This document shows, piece after piece, positions 17,995-26,968 of a stretch of DNA of 58,749 bases. The stretch is taken from contig CAMHLZ010000018.1 of the NCBI GenBank assembly GCA_946186125.1, positions 1 through 58,749 on the forward strand, written 5' to 3'. The notes under the pieces were generated by a model. The model made no database searches and was not told the DNA's origin. It saw only the letters and a list, made by a program, of their open reading frames with translations. The DNA comes from an uncultured Lachnospira sp. (GTDB taxonomy: Bacteria; Bacillota; Clostridia; Lachnospirales; Lachnospiraceae). A program made the position numbers and the translations under genes. Numbering within the stretch: the stretch's first letter is position 1; each line of letters starts with the position of its first letter.

Positions 17995-19200
17995 ATGAGC
18001 AAAATTACAATGAAGACTCCATTGGTTGAGATGGATGGAGATGAGATGACAAGAATACTGTGGAAGATGATAAAAGATGAGTTGTTAAGTCCATATATAG
18101 ACTTAAATACTGAATATTATGATCTTGGATTGAAACATAGAAATGAAACGAACGATCAGGTAACTGTTGATTCTGCTGAAGCTACAAAAAAATACGGAGT
18201 TGCAGTAAAATGTGCTACAATTACTCCTAACGCAGCAAGAATGACAGAATATGATTTGAAGGAAATGTGGAAGAGTCCTAACGGAACCATAAGGGCAATG
18301 TTAGACGGTACAGTTTTTAGAGCTCCGATTATTGTAAAAGGTATTGAGCCATGTGTAAAGAACTGGGTAAAACCTATAACATTGGCAAGACATGCATATG
18401 GTGATGTCTATAAGGCTACAGAGATGAAAGTTTCAGGACCGGGAAAAGCAGAATTAGTATTTACTGCAGAGGATGGAACAGAGACAAGAGAAGAAATATT
18501 TACATTCAAAGGACCGGGAGTCATTCAGGGACAGCATAACAGAGAAGATTCTATTGAAAGTTTTGCAAGAAGCTGCTTTAAATATGCATTAGAGACAAAG
18601 CAGGATGTATGGTTTGCAACAAAAGACACAATTTCAAAAAAATATGATCATACATTCAAAGATATTTTTGCAGAAATCTTTGAAAAAGAATATAAAGAGC
18701 AGTTTGAAAAAGCAGGAATCACATATTTCTATACACTTATAGATGATGCCGTTGCAAGAGTAATGAAGGCAGAAGGTGGATTTATATGGGCATGTAAGAA
18801 TTATGACGGAGATGTTATGAGTGATATGGTTTCTTCAGCATTTGGTTCGTTAGCAATGATGACTTCAGTTCTGGTATCGCCACAGGGATATTTTGAGTAT
18901 GAGGCAGCACACGGAACAGTTCAGAGACATTATTATAAACATCTTAAAGGTGAAGAGACTTCTACAAATTCAGTTGCAACTATATTTGCCTGGACAGGCG
19001 CACTCAGAAAACGTGGTGAGCTTGATGGCAATAAGGAATTATCTGATTTTGCAGACAAGCTTGAAAAAGCATGTATTAAGACAATTGAGGATGGTAAGAT
19101 GACTAAAGATCTTGCACTTATTACTTCAATTGAGAATCCAACAGTGTTGAATAGTGAGAATTTTATCAAAGCCATTCGTGAAACTTTTGATAACATGTAA
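17995..19200 (+). CDS. icd: NADP-dependent isocitrate dehydrogenase
   Basis: Oxidative decarboxylation of isocitrate to 2-oxoglutarate, supplying glutamate biosynthesis in anaerobes with an incomplete TCA cycle. The 401-residue protein is the homodimeric type related to eukaryotic IDH1/IDH2 rather than E. coli Icd. Motifs include [12 protein letters not shown], the substrate-binding run [15 protein letters not shown] followed by WKSPNGTIR, and [15 protein letters not shown] 17995 has AAAGGTGG 8 nt upstream, so the upstream in-frame GTG at 17983 is not used. Citrate synthase is encoded about 11 kb downstream; aconitase is not in the window. Confidence 0.95.
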   Translation: MSKITMKTPLVEMDGDEMTRILWKMIKDELLSPYIDLNTEYYDLGLKHRNETNDQVTVDSAEATKKYGVAVKCATITPNAARMTEYDLKEMWKSPNGTIRAMLDGTVFRAPIIVKGIEPCVKNWVKPITLARHAYGDVYKATEMKVSGPGKAELVFTAEDGTETREEIFTFKGPGVIQGQHNREDSIESFARSCFKYALETKQDVWFATKDTISKKYDHTFKDIFAEIFEKEYKEQFEKAGITYFYTLIDDAVARVMKAEGGFIWACKNYDGDVMSDMVSSAFGSLAMMTSVLVSPQGYFEYEAAHGTVQRHYYKHLKGEETSTNSVATIFAWTGALRKRGELDGNKELSDFADKLEKACIKTIEDGKMTKDLALITSIENPTVLNSENFIKAIRETFDNM

Positions 19201-19217
19201 GAAGAGGTGTAATCCGC

Positions 19218-19778
19218 ATGGAAGAAAGAAAAGTACCACAGCCGGGTATGATATACAGACATTTTAAAAACAAGCTATATCAGATTATAGCTATAGCGAC
19301 ACACTCAGAAACAGGAGAAAAGATGGTGGTTTATCAGAGACTTTATGATGATTTTTCTGTCTATGTAAGACCATATGATATGTTTATGAGTGAAGTCGAT
19401 CATGTCAAGTATCCGGATGTCGTTCAGAAGTATCGTTTTGAAAATATTTTGCGTCAGAAAGAAAATGAGAAAAATGATGTACAGGAAAATTTAAAAAAAG
19501 AAAAAATACAGGAAGAAAAAGTTCAGAATGAAACAGAAAAGGACGAGATAAGTGGATGTAACCCTGATTTATTGGCATTCTTAGAAGCAGATACATACGA
19601 GGAAAAGCGTAATTTGCTTATAGCTATGCAAAAAAGGGTAGATGACAGATTGATAAATGATATAGCCGCTTCACTTGATGTTACCGTAGATGATGGCGAT
19701 ATAGATACAAGATTTAAGAGTCTATTGAAGTGCCTTGATACAATGAAGAAATTTGAGTCTGTCAACAGATTAAGATAA
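19218..19778 (+). CDS. DUF1653-domain protein
   Basis: A 186-residue protein. Residues ~1-75 match the DUF1653 layout (PGMIYRHFKNKLYQIIAIA, then VVYQRLYDD and YVRPYDMFMSEV), a small beta fold of unknown function common in Firmicutes and Proteobacteria. A charged, probably coiled linker (about residues 80-110, rich in K, E and N) leads to a helical C-terminal part (CNPDLLAFLEADTYEEKRNLL). Seventeen bases separate it from icd, with AAGAGGTG before the ATG, so co-transcription is likely. No function is inferred. Confidence 0.75.
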   Translation: MEERKVPQPGMIYRHFKNKLYQIIAIATHSETGEKMVVYQRLYDDFSVYVRPYDMFMSEVDHVKYPDVVQKYRFENILRQKENEKNDVQENLKKEKIQEEKVQNETEKDEISGCNPDLLAFLEADTYEEKRNLLIAMQKRVDDRLINDIAASLDVTVDDGDIDTRFKSLLKCLDTMKKFESVNRLR

Positions 19779-19802
19779 AAAAAGGGCGTAAGCCCTTTTT
19801 TT
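19777..19802 (+). terminator. Bidirectional terminator between convergent genes
   Basis: AAAAAAAGGGC (19777-19787), loop GTAA, then GCCCTTTTTTT (19792-19802). The A run and T run make it work in both directions. It overlaps the stop codon of arcC on the other strand. Confidence 0.93.
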
Positions 19803-20745
19803 AATGCTGTATTATAGTTCCTGATTTGCCAAGAATACCTTCCTTTGCTTTATCAAGACTGGTAATAACTGCACGCCTTCCTTCGCCGTTTGCAACAAAG
19901 TTTACGGAAGCTTCCATTTTTGGAAGAGAAGTAAGTACATTGAACTGACCTGCTTCTATATATTCTTCAGCCTGCTTTAATGAAATGTTTTTAAGAAGCT
20001 GTTCATCGTCTGTACCTTTATTAATTCTAACACCTTCCTTTGATGTTAATATAAGAAGTGTGGAAGCAGACAGCATGTCTGCAAGTTTTGCCGCAGTGTA
20101 GTCTTTTTCAATAACAGCACTGGCTCCTTTTAAACCGGTTCTCTGGTCAAGAACAGGGATACCGCCACCGCCGGCAGCGATAACAATCTGTCCTGCATCA
20201 ACAAGAGTTTTGATGGAGTCAATCTCATAAATATCAATTGGCTTAGGAGATGCAATAATTCTCCTATAACCTTTACCTTCATCACTTTCTTCGTAAGTTA
20301 CATAATTGCCCTTATGTTCTTCAAGATCAGCCTCTTCTTTTGTCATATATCGGCCAATAACTTTAGTAGGAGTATGGAAAGCAGGATCAAAAGGATCTAC
20401 CCGTACCTGTGTAATAATGGTGGCAACCGGTTTGTATATTCCACGGTTAATCAATTCTGTTCTTATCGCATTTTGCAGGTCGAAGCCTATATAACCCTGA
20501 CTCATTGCACCACACACTGACATAGGAGCAACGGTATTTTTAGGATCCAGTCTGCTAAATTCAGTCATGGCTGTCTGAATCATTCCAATCTGAATACCGT
20601 TACTATGAGTAATAACTACTTCATATTTTGCCTCCACTAAATCTGCAACGGCAACAGCCGCTTTTTTTACGTTTTCTTTCTGCTCAGGAAATGTATCACC
20701 CAATGCATTTCTACCTATAGCAACAACAACTTTTTTGTTATCCAT
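19801..20745 (-). CDS. arcC: Carbamate kinase
   Basis: Makes ATP from carbamoyl phosphate and ADP (arginine, citrulline or agmatine catabolism). At 314 residues it has the amino-acid-kinase features VVVAIGRNALG (usually GGNAL), VITHSNG, CGAMSQGYIG, IAAGGGGIPV and ILTSKEGVRINKGT. The GRNAL variant occurs in some clostridial carbamate kinases. Neither arginine deiminase nor ornithine carbamoyltransferase is adjacent, so its carbamoyl-phosphate source is unknown (purine or allantoin-type catabolism is an alternative). It is a single gene with its own promoter and shares a terminator with the convergent DUF1653 gene. Confidence 0.93.
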   Translation of the reverse strand: MDNKKVVVAIGRNALGDTFPEQKENVKKAAVAVADLVEAKYEVVITHSNGIQIGMIQTAMTEFSRLDPKNTVAPMSVCGAMSQGYIGFDLQNAIRTELINRGIYKPVATIITQVRVDPFDPAFHTPTKVIGRYMTKEEADLEEHKGNYVTYEESDEGKGYRRIIASPKPIDIYEIDSIKTLVDAGQIVIAAGGGGIPVLDQRTGLKGASAVIEKDYTAAKLADMLSASTLLILTSKEGVRINKGTDDEQLLKNISLKQAEEYIEAGQFNVLTSLPKMEASVNFVANGEGRRAVITSLDKAKEGILGKSGTIIQH

Positions 20746-20781
20746 AATTATGCCCTCGTTTCATTAAAAATATATATACTA

Positions 20782-20810
20782 ATTATAAATGAAATAGTCA
20801 GAAAAAACAA
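20782..20810 (-). promoter_or_regulatory. Promoter of arcC
   Basis: On the minus strand, TTGTTT (complement of 20805-20810), a 17-bp spacer and TATAAT (complement of 20782-20787), about 37 bp upstream of the arcC start. Confidence 0.55.
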
Positions 20811-20833
20811 TGAACTATTATTAAAATTTGTGG

Positions 20834-20839
20834 TATAAT
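20834..20839 (+). promoter_or_regulatory. -10 element of ddl
   Basis: TATAAT at 20834-20839 in the context TGGTATAATG. The -35 region is poor (TGAACT-like). Its position puts the transcript start near 20846, which argues against using the in-frame ATG at 20851 as the ddl start. Confidence 0.55.
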
Positions 20840-20877
20840 GTGCGTGTGCAATGAAAATGAAAGGTAGGTTACTAGTG

Positions 20878-21912
20878 ATGAATATTGTAGTTTTGGCTGG
20901 TGGAATCAGTACAGAAAGAGATGTTTCACTTATTTCGGGAAAAAAAATATATGATGCTTTAAAAAAGAAAAATGAAAATGTTATTCTTTTGGATGTTTTT
21001 CTCGGTTACGAGGGAGATGTTGATGGAATATTTGAAACGGATAAAGACTGGGGGGCACATATAGAAGCCATAAAATCAGAAAATCCGGATATTAAGGCTG
21101 TTAAGGCGATGAGAAAAGATGGAGGAAAATCATTTTTTGGACCGAATGTACTTAAAATATGTTCTGAAGCTGATATTGTGTTTATGGCACTTCATGGTGA
21201 AGATGGAGAAAATGGTAAAGTTCAGGCTGCATTCGACTTAATGGGAATAAAGTATACAGGAACTGACTATAGAAGTGCAGCAATTTCAATGGATAAAAGT
21301 ATTTCTAAAGAAATATTTGCACAGCATGGCATTTCAACACCTTCGGGATGTACATTGAAAAATGCAGATGACATGTCAGAAAACATTCCTTATCCTAAAG
21401 TAATTAAAGTTGCAAACGGTGGTTCAAGTGTAGGTGTATATATTGCGAACAACGAAGAGGAATACAAAAAATCAGTAAAAGAAGCATTTACATATGAAGA
21501 TATTGTAATTGTAGAAGAGTATATTAAAGGCAGGGAGTTTTCAATAGGAGTCATTGAAGGAAGAGCTTTGCCGATTATAGAGATTGTACCTAATGAAGGA
21601 TTCTACGATTATAAAAATAAGTATCAGCCAGGAAGTACGGTGGATATTTGTCCTGCACAATTGCCGGATGAGAAAACAAATGAAATGAAAAAGGCAGCAG
21701 AAGATGTGTTTAAAGCACTAAGATTACAGACATATGCCAGAATAGATTTTCTAATGAAAGAGTCAGACAATTCAATATATTGTCTGGAGGCTAATACGCT
21801 GCCGGGAATGACTCCAACGTCGTTACTTCCACAGGAGGCGGCTGCAGAGAATGTGGAATTCGATGAATTATGTATGCAAATTATAAACATTTCCTTAGCT
21901 AAATATGAGTAA
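20878..21912 (+). CDS. ddl: D-alanine--D-alanine ligase
   Basis: ATP-grasp enzyme joining two D-Ala for peptidoglycan precursors. It has the N-terminal NIVVLAGGISTERDVSLISG, the FMALHGEDGENGKVQA segment, the ATP-binding VANGGSSVGVY, VEEYIKGREFSIGV and the C-terminal metal site CLEANTLPGMTPTSLLPQ. With the start at ATG 20878 the protein is 344 residues, within the family range. The upstream in-frame ATG (20851) lies almost at the predicted transcript start without a ribosome site, whereas AAAGGTAGG precedes 20878. Alanine racemase (alr) is encoded 6 kb downstream. Confidence 0.94.
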   Translation: MNIVVLAGGISTERDVSLISGKKIYDALKKKNENVILLDVFLGYEGDVDGIFETDKDWGAHIEAIKSENPDIKAVKAMRKDGGKSFFGPNVLKICSEADIVFMALHGEDGENGKVQAAFDLMGIKYTGTDYRSAAISMDKSISKEIFAQHGISTPSGCTLKNADDMSENIPYPKVIKVANGGSSVGVYIANNEEEYKKSVKEAFTYEDIVIVEEYIKGREFSIGVIEGRALPIIEIVPNEGFYDYKNKYQPGSTVDICPAQLPDEKTNEMKKAAEDVFKALRLQTYARIDFLMKESDNSIYCLEANTLPGMTPTSLLPQEAAAENVEFDELCMQIINISLAKYE

Positions 21913-21921
21913 AATTAAAAG

Positions 21922-22035
21922 TTATCCACAATTTTGTGATAATAATGGGGAAAAACTCTGAATTGTGTGAAAATTCGACGGAATTATTATTAAAAGTTTG
22001 AAAAATGTGCATAACTTTGTTGATAATGTGGAAAA
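21922..22035. promoter_or_regulatory. Cluster of DnaA-box-like sequences
   Basis: TTATCCACA (21922-21930, +) and TGTGCATAA (22006-22014, complement TTATGCACA) both match the DnaA box TTATNCACA exactly. TGTGGAAAA (22027-22035, complement TTTTCCACA) has one mismatch. TGTGTGAAA and TGGGGAAAA nearby are weaker. Two stretches, GATAATAATGGGGAAAAACT and GATAATGTGGAAAAACT, look like diverged copies. The 204-bp gap between ddl and the ABC-F gene is very A/T-rich. No replication genes are nearby, so a DnaA-titration or regulatory site is likelier than oriC. Confidence 0.55.
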
Positions 22036-22069
22036 ACTCTTGTTCATATATGATATTATCAAATAATTA

Positions 22070-22110
22070 AGCCCCTCAATCGTAAGAATAGTCTGACAAC
22101 TTGAGGGGCT
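22070..22110. terminator. Hairpin terminator between ddl and the ABC-F gene
   Basis: AGCCCCTCAA (22070-22079) pairs with TTGAGGGGCT (22101-22110) around a 21-nt loop. It is flanked by ATAGTTTTAT on one side and TTAATTATTTG on the other strand, so it can serve both convergent genes. Confidence 0.75.
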
Positions 22111-22116
22111 ATAGTT

Positions 22117-24033
22117 TTATGAATTTAATTTCTCCCATTTTTCATATAATTTTTCCAATTCAGATTCAGTTTCATCTTTTAATTTTTGTATTTCAATTAA
22201 TTTAGCAACATTTGTGGAAAATTCAGGTTTTGCCAGATCTTCATCACATTGAGATAAAACAGATTCAAGTTTTTCGATTTGTTCTTCCACACGTTTTATT
22301 TCATTTTGAAGTTTTCTTGCTTTTGCCTGTTCCTCTTTCATGGATTTCCAGTCGGCTTTACCGGATGAAACCTGAGTCTGTGTTTCATTAGAATTACTAT
22401 AGGTTTCAGGTGCATATATATCTGTCAGCTCATCTCTTTTTTCGAGATAGTAATCAAAATTCCCAATATAATTAATAAGCTTTTTGTTTTTAAGTTCAAG
22501 AATCCTTGTAGCTGTTTTATTTATAAAGTATCTGTCATGAGAGACATACAAAACGGTTCCGTCATAGTTATTAATTGCATTTTCAAGGATTTCCCTTGAA
22601 GTAATATCTAAGTGGTTGGTAGGCTCATCAAGAATCAGAAAGTTTGATTTAGAAAGCATTAACTTTGCTAAAGACATACGCCCGCGTTCACCACCGCTGA
22701 TATCTCCTACCCGTTTAAATACATCATCACCGGTAAATAAAAATGCTGCAAGAATGTTTCTGATTTCAGTGTTAGTCATATCAGGATAAGCATCAGATAT
22801 TTCTTCAAACAATGTGTTTTCGGTTGTCAGAACATGATGTTCCTGGTCATAATATCCGATAAGTACCTTGCTTCCGATAACCGTTTCACCTGCATCTGCA
22901 TCAAGTAAATCGTTGATAATTTTTAAAATGGTTGTTTTCCCTGTACCGTTATTCCCTATAATAGCAACTTTTTCGCCGCGTTTTATATCGAATGACAGGT
23001 TTTCAAACAGAGTCGTCTCACCAAAGGATTTTGATAAATCACTTACGCGAAGAACATCATTTCCACTAAGAATTTGTGGCGAAAATTTAAGATGCATTTC
23101 AGAGTCTATTGTAACCGGTTTGTTAAGTTTATCCATTTTCTGAAGAGCTTTTTCACGGCTTTCAGCACGTTTAACAGCTTTTTCACGATTAAAAGACTTT
23201 AGCTTTTCGATAACTTCTTCCTGATGTTTGATTTCACGTTGCTGGTTATAATAGTGTTTTAATTCGATTTCACGTTCCTTTGCCTTTTTCACAGCAAATT
23301 CAGAGTAATTTCCCTGATATGAAATGAGTTTGTGATTCTCAATTTCAATGACGTGTGTAACGATTTTATCAAGAAAATATCTGTCATGGGATACAATTAT
23401 TACGGCACCCGGATAATTCGATAAAAAAACCTCCAGCCAGTTAATGGATTCCATATCAAGGTGGTTTGTAGGCTCGTCTAATAATATAATGTCAGGTTTC
23501 AGTAAAAGAAGACGGCTTAAGAATACTCTTGTCTTCTGTCCTCCTGAAAGTGAAGAAATCTTTTTATTAAAATCATCCTCGGAAAAGCCAAGTCCTTTTA
23601 AAACTCCGGTTATTTCACTTTTATATGCATAACCGTTTTCAAGCTCAAAATTATGACATAGTTTTGAATATGTATCCATAAGATTCTTAAGTTCTTCGCC
23701 ATCAGTTTTTTTCATTTCATGTTCGAGTTCACGAAGCCTTTCTTCCGTACGAATAAGATTTTCCTTTGTTTTATACATTTCTTCAATGATAGTTGAGTCG
23801 GTATCGATATCCTGATATTGGGCGAGATATCCGAGTTTTTTATTTTTTGCAATAGTTACTTCGCCGGAATCAGCAGTTAGTTCACCGGTAATGATTTTTA
23901 ATAGAGTTGATTTACCGGCTCCATTAAGTCCTATGATTGCAGCTTTTTCGCGATCTTCTATATGAAAGGAGCAGTCATTTAATACGTCTCCCGTTACAAA
24001 ACTTTTCGAAATATGGTTACATGATAAAATCAT
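22117..24033 (-). CDS. ABC-F family ATPase (ribosome-associated type, YdiF/Uup-like)
   Basis: A 638-residue protein with two ABC ATPase domains in tandem and no membrane segments, the hallmark of ABC-F translation factors. Walker A motifs are GLNGAGKST and GNNGTGKTT, the signature motifs SLSGGQKTR and DISGGERGR, and Walker B is LLDEPTNHLDMES and LDEPTNHLDITS. Between the domains is a charged linker helix pair (REIKHQEEVIEKLKSFNREK), and the C-terminus is a coiled coil (about residues 565-638). The start MILSCNH at 24033 follows AAAGGA; the frame is open further upstream but that would cross the promoter. Such proteins relieve stalled ribosomes or give antibiotic resistance; which applies cannot be told. 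Confidence 0.92.
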   Translation of the reverse strand: MILSCNHISKSFVTGDVLNDCSFHIEDREKAAIIGLNGAGKSTLLKIITGELTADSGEVTIAKNKKLGYLAQYQDIDTDSTIIEEMYKTKENLIRTEERLRELEHEMKKTDGEELKNLMDTYSKLCHNFELENGYAYKSEITGVLKGLGFSEDDFNKKISSLSGGQKTRVFLSRLLLLKPDIILLDEPTNHLDMESINWLEVFLSNYPGAVIIVSHDRYFLDKIVTHVIEIENHKLISYQGNYSEFAVKKAKEREIELKHYYNQQREIKHQEEVIEKLKSFNREKAVKRAESREKALQKMDKLNKPVTIDSEMHLKFSPQILSGNDVLRVSDLSKSFGETTLFENLSFDIKRGEKVAIIGNNGTGKTTILKIINDLLDADAGETVIGSKVLIGYYDQEHHVLTTENTLFEEISDAYPDMTNTEIRNILAAFLFTGDDVFKRVGDISGGERGRMSLAKLMLSKSNFLILDEPTNHLDITSREILENAINNYDGTVLYVSHDRYFINKTATRILELKNKKLINYIGNFDYYLEKRDELTDIYAPETYSNSNETQTQVSSGKADWKSMKEEQAKARKLQNEIKRVEEQIEKLESVLSQCDEDLAKPEFSTNVAKLIEIQKLKDETESELEKLYEKWEKLNS

Positions 24034-24099
24034 ATTAATAGATTCCTTTCTGAATTTATTTAAACAGATGTAATTAGTGTTCAAAATAGCAACGACATT

Positions 24100-24128
24100 A
24101 TTATAACACACTTTTAAATATTTGACAG
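24100..24128 (-). promoter_or_regulatory. Promoter of the ABC-F gene, overlapping the rex promoter
   Basis: On the minus strand, CTGTCA (complement of 24123-24128), a 17-bp spacer and TATAAT (complement of 24100-24105). Its -35 hexamer overlaps the -35 of the rex promoter on the other strand, and it leaves a leader of about 60 nt. Confidence 0.6.
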
Positions 24129-24150
24129 TGTTTAATACAATCGTTATAAT
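24122..24150 (+). promoter_or_regulatory. Consensus promoter of rex
   Basis: A full-consensus sigma-A-type promoter: TTGACA (24122-24127), a 17-bp spacer and TATAAT (24145-24150), 44 bp upstream of the rex start. No clear Rex operator palindrome overlaps it. Confidence 0.85.
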
Positions 24151-24193
24151 GGTAATGAATATAATTTTAGGAAGACCGGAATGGAGGAGCATT

Positions 24194-24826
24194 ATGGGCA
24201 AGGAAGGAATTTCCAGAGCGGTTATTAAGAGATTGCCAAGATATTACAGATATTTAGGCGAATTGATGGAAGCCGGACAAGAGAGAATTTCCTCCGGAGA
24301 TTTAAGTAAGTTAATGAATGTTACTGCATCGCAGATAAGACAGGATTTGAATAACTTTGGCGGATTTGGACAGCAGGGATATGGATATAATGTTGAATAT
24401 TTGTATAACGAGATTGGAAAGCTGCTTGGGATTGACAGGAGACATAATATCATTGTGGTAGGTTCCGGACATCTCGGGCAGGCTATAGCGAACTATGCTA
24501 ATTTTGAACGTAGAGGATTTATAGTAAAAGGGATGTTTGATAAGAATCCGGAAATTATTGGGAAAGAAATACGCGGAATAAAGATTATGTCCATGGAAGA
24601 ATTAGGAGATTTTATAAAGTCAAACCGAATAGAGATTGCTGCACTTACACTGCCTAAGCAGCAGGCAGAAGAGATAGCAGATAGTCTTGTGAAATATGGC
24701 ATAAAAGGAATATGGAATTTTGCACATATAGATTTAAAACTGCCAAAAGATATTGTAGTTGAAAATGTACATTTATCAGAGAGTCTGATGAGATTATCGT
24801 ACAATCTTACTACCGTGGAAAAGTAG
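24194..24826 (+). CDS. rex: Redox-sensing transcriptional repressor Rex
   Basis: NAD(H)-sensing repressor that controls fermentation genes according to the NADH/NAD+ ratio. At 210 residues it has the usual length. The N-terminal winged helix includes KRLPRYYRYLGELMEAG, RISSGDLSKLMNVTASQIRQ and the wing DLNNFGGFGQQGYGYN. The Rossmann domain has the dinucleotide motif VVGSGHLGQAIANY. ATG 24194 follows GGAGGAG; the frame is open back to 24122 but that is inside the promoter. Targets might include pflB about 10 kb upstream, but no good operator was seen there. Confidence 0.95.
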   Translation: MGKEGISRAVIKRLPRYYRYLGELMEAGQERISSGDLSKLMNVTASQIRQDLNNFGGFGQQGYGYNVEYLYNEIGKLLGIDRRHNIIVVGSGHLGQAIANYANFERRGFIVKGMFDKNPEIIGKEIRGIKIMSMEELGDFIKSNRIEIAALTLPKQQAEEIADSLVKYGIKGIWNFAHIDLKLPKDIVVENVHLSESLMRLSYNLTTVEK

Positions 24827-24847
24827 CCCGGAGAAAGGCGGTAACTT

Positions 24848-25456
24848 ATGGAAAAGGATATAGATTTTGAAAAGATTGTTAGAGGAATGAAGGTTCCTGT
24901 TTTGGTTTTAGACAACAGATGGCAGCAGTTATTTCCACAAGAAAACAGACCACCTTTAATTAGAAAACTTGAAAAAAATCTCATGGCAGCAATGAAAAAA
25001 CAGGCAAATCTTGAGTCAGAATTAAAAGAATTAAAAAAGCTTAAAAAGAAGCTGATGTCTGAGATTGTAAAAAACATGAACGAGGTTGCTTCGGAGGAAA
25101 AAGAAGAGAAAAGGAAAAAAAAGCTCGACAAAAGTCAGCAGTTGATTAATGAGATTAATGAGAAGATAGATAAGAATATTGAACAGCTTGATGAGATGCC
25201 GGATTTAATAAAGAAGGCTAATGAGAATCTGATGATAGCAAGTGTTAAGATTTGTTATGAGAAAATGAATACAAATAACTACGATATTGAGATGATAACT
25301 GAGTGGATTGAGAATACTAGAACTGAACTAAAAAAACAGATATTAATAAAGCAGGACAAGCAGGATGAGAATACTAGAATATACTCATACCTGCATGATA
25401 TTATGGGACCAAGATATATGGAAGTATTTGATGAAACAGATGGTGATATTTCGTGA
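24848..25456 (+). CDS. Conserved coiled-coil protein of unknown function, rex-linked
   Basis: A 202-residue soluble protein. The N-terminal ~30 residues (VPVLVLDNRWQQLFP) look folded. Residues ~35-130 are a long, highly charged coiled coil (KELKKLKKKLMSEIVKNMNE, then KSQQLINEINEKIDKNIEQL). The C-terminus (about residues 130-202) is helical, with MITEWIENTRTELKKQ and YSYLHDIMGPRYMEVF. No catalytic motif is seen and I recognise no named family. It sits 21 bases after rex and overlaps nnr by four bases, so it belongs to the rex-nnr transcript. Confidence 0.75.
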   Translation: MEKDIDFEKIVRGMKVPVLVLDNRWQQLFPQENRPPLIRKLEKNLMAAMKKQANLESELKELKKLKKKLMSEIVKNMNEVASEEKEEKRKKKLDKSQQLINEINEKIDKNIEQLDEMPDLIKKANENLMIASVKICYEKMNTNNYDIEMITEWIENTRTELKKQILIKQDKQDENTRIYSYLHDIMGPRYMEVFDETDGDIS

Positions 25457-26937
25457 AATATGTTGTTGATGGAAAAACAATGAAACTGATTGACAGTGAG
25501 ACAATTGAAAAAATAGGTATTCCGTCGCCGGTTCTTATGGAACGGGCGGCATATTCCGTGTACGAAGAGATAATAAAAAATATAGATTTTAAAGGAAGAA
25601 TCCTTATAGTATGCGGAAGTGGGAATAATGGCGCAGATGGCGTAGCGCTTGCAAGAATATTGAATGAAAATGGATATAGTGCGGATACATATATTGTAGG
25701 AAATGAAGAGCATTTTACGGATGAGATGAGACTCCAGAAGGATATAGCTGATAAAATAGGTCTTAATTTTGTAAAAGAGACGAGTGTAGATGAATATGAT
25801 ATAGTAGTGGATGCTATATTTGGTATAGGTCTCTCAAGAGTGGTAGAGGGAAGATACAGAGAAACTATAGAGACTATAAACAGGTGCAATGCACTTAAAA
25901 TTGCCATTGATATTTCATCCGGAATAAATTCTGCGAACGGAGAGGTAATGGGTGCAGCTGTTAAAAACGACATCACTGTTACGTTTGGGACGTTAAAAGT
26001 GGGAATGCTTTTATTTCCGGGAGCAGAGTATAGCGGTAAGATAATTGTTAAAAATCCGGGATTTCCAGCGCACGTAATAAAGAATAATAATCAAAACATA
26101 CGTGTTCTTGAAAGCTGTGATATAGAGAATATGCTCCCTGTGAGAAGAAAGGATTCTCACAAAGGGACTTATGGAAAAATTCTTGTAATAGCAGGAAGTT
26201 TTAATATGTCGGGTGCAGCAGTGCTTAGCGGAAGGGCTTCATATAAGACGGGATGCGGACTGGTTAAGATATGTACCGTAGAGGAGAACAGGCAGATTAT
26301 ACAGATGGCAGTTCCTGAAGCAGTTATGTTAACATATAATGATAATGAAAGTGATATTGTCAGGATAAAGGAAGAAATAGATATGTGTACGGCTGTCGTA
26401 TGCGGTCCGGGAATCGGAAAGAGCAGGATGGCGGTAAAAATTGTTGAAGAGGTACTAAAGTCCGAGAAAAAAGCAGTTATAGATGCAGATGCGCTTAATA
26501 TTATAAGTGAAAATATATATTTAAACGGTTATTACAATGAAAATGTTGTAGTTACTCCTCACATTATGGAATTTGCAAGATTAACCGGATTGACTGTGAA
26601 TGAGATAAAAGCAGATCCAATTGAAAAATGCAGGGATTATTCACAGAAAAATGGAATAACATGTGTGTTAAAAGATTCAAGGACGGTTGTATCAGGATGG
26701 TCAGGAATAACGTATATCAATGTAAGTGGAAATTCTGGAATGTCCACCGGCGGGTCAGGAGATGTTCTTGCCGGAATCATAGGTTCATTGCTTGGACAGG
26801 GGATGAGTTTAACTGATAGTGCTGCACTTGGTGTATATATACATGGAATTGCAGGAGATAATGCGAGAAATATTTATGGTGAGCGGGGAATGACGGCAGG
26901 TGATATATGCGAAAGTATAGTATCGGTTTGGATATAA
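25453..26937 (+). CDS. nnr: Bifunctional NAD(P)HX epimerase / ADP-dependent NAD(P)HX dehydratase
   Basis: Repairs hydrated NADH and NADPH. The N-terminal epimerase domain (residues ~1-210) shows MERAAYSVYEEI, VCGSGNNGADGVALARIL and VDAIFGIGLSR. The C-terminal ribokinase-like dehydratase domain (about 225-494) has GSFNMSGAAVLSG, VCGPGIGKS, DADALNI, TPHIMEFARLTG and NSGMSTGGSGDVLAGI. At 494 residues it is a standard fused form. The GTG start at 25453 overlaps the preceding stop (GTGA), indicating coupled translation. Placement behind rex links NADH sensing with NADH repair. Confidence 0.94.
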   Translation: MKYVVDGKTMKLIDSETIEKIGIPSPVLMERAAYSVYEEIIKNIDFKGRILIVCGSGNNGADGVALARILNENGYSADTYIVGNEEHFTDEMRLQKDIADKIGLNFVKETSVDEYDIVVDAIFGIGLSRVVEGRYRETIETINRCNALKIAIDISSGINSANGEVMGAAVKNDITVTFGTLKVGMLLFPGAEYSGKIIVKNPGFPAHVIKNNNQNIRVLESCDIENMLPVRRKDSHKGTYGKILVIAGSFNMSGAAVLSGRASYKTGCGLVKICTVEENRQIIQMAVPEAVMLTYNDNESDIVRIKEEIDMCTAVVCGPGIGKSRMAVKIVEEVLKSEKKAVIDADALNIISENIYLNGYYNENVVVTPHIMEFARLTGLTVNEIKADPIEKCRDYSQKNGITCVLKDSRTVVSGWSGITYINVSGNSGMSTGGSGDVLAGIIGSLLGQGMSLTDSAALGVYIHGIAGDNARNIYGERGMTAGDICESIVSVWI

Positions 26938-26968
26938 TAAAATGTTATTGCGAAAGGTAAGAGAAAAG

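Noticed and set aside
21913-22069. Chromosomal origin of replication
   Set aside because: There are too few strong DnaA boxes, and dnaA, dnaN, recF, gyrB or parAB are not nearby. It is kept only as a DnaA-box cluster.
24493-25131. 212-codon antisense frame
   Set aside because: It opposes rex and the coiled-coil gene and is Phe/Ser-rich shadow sequence without a plausible start.
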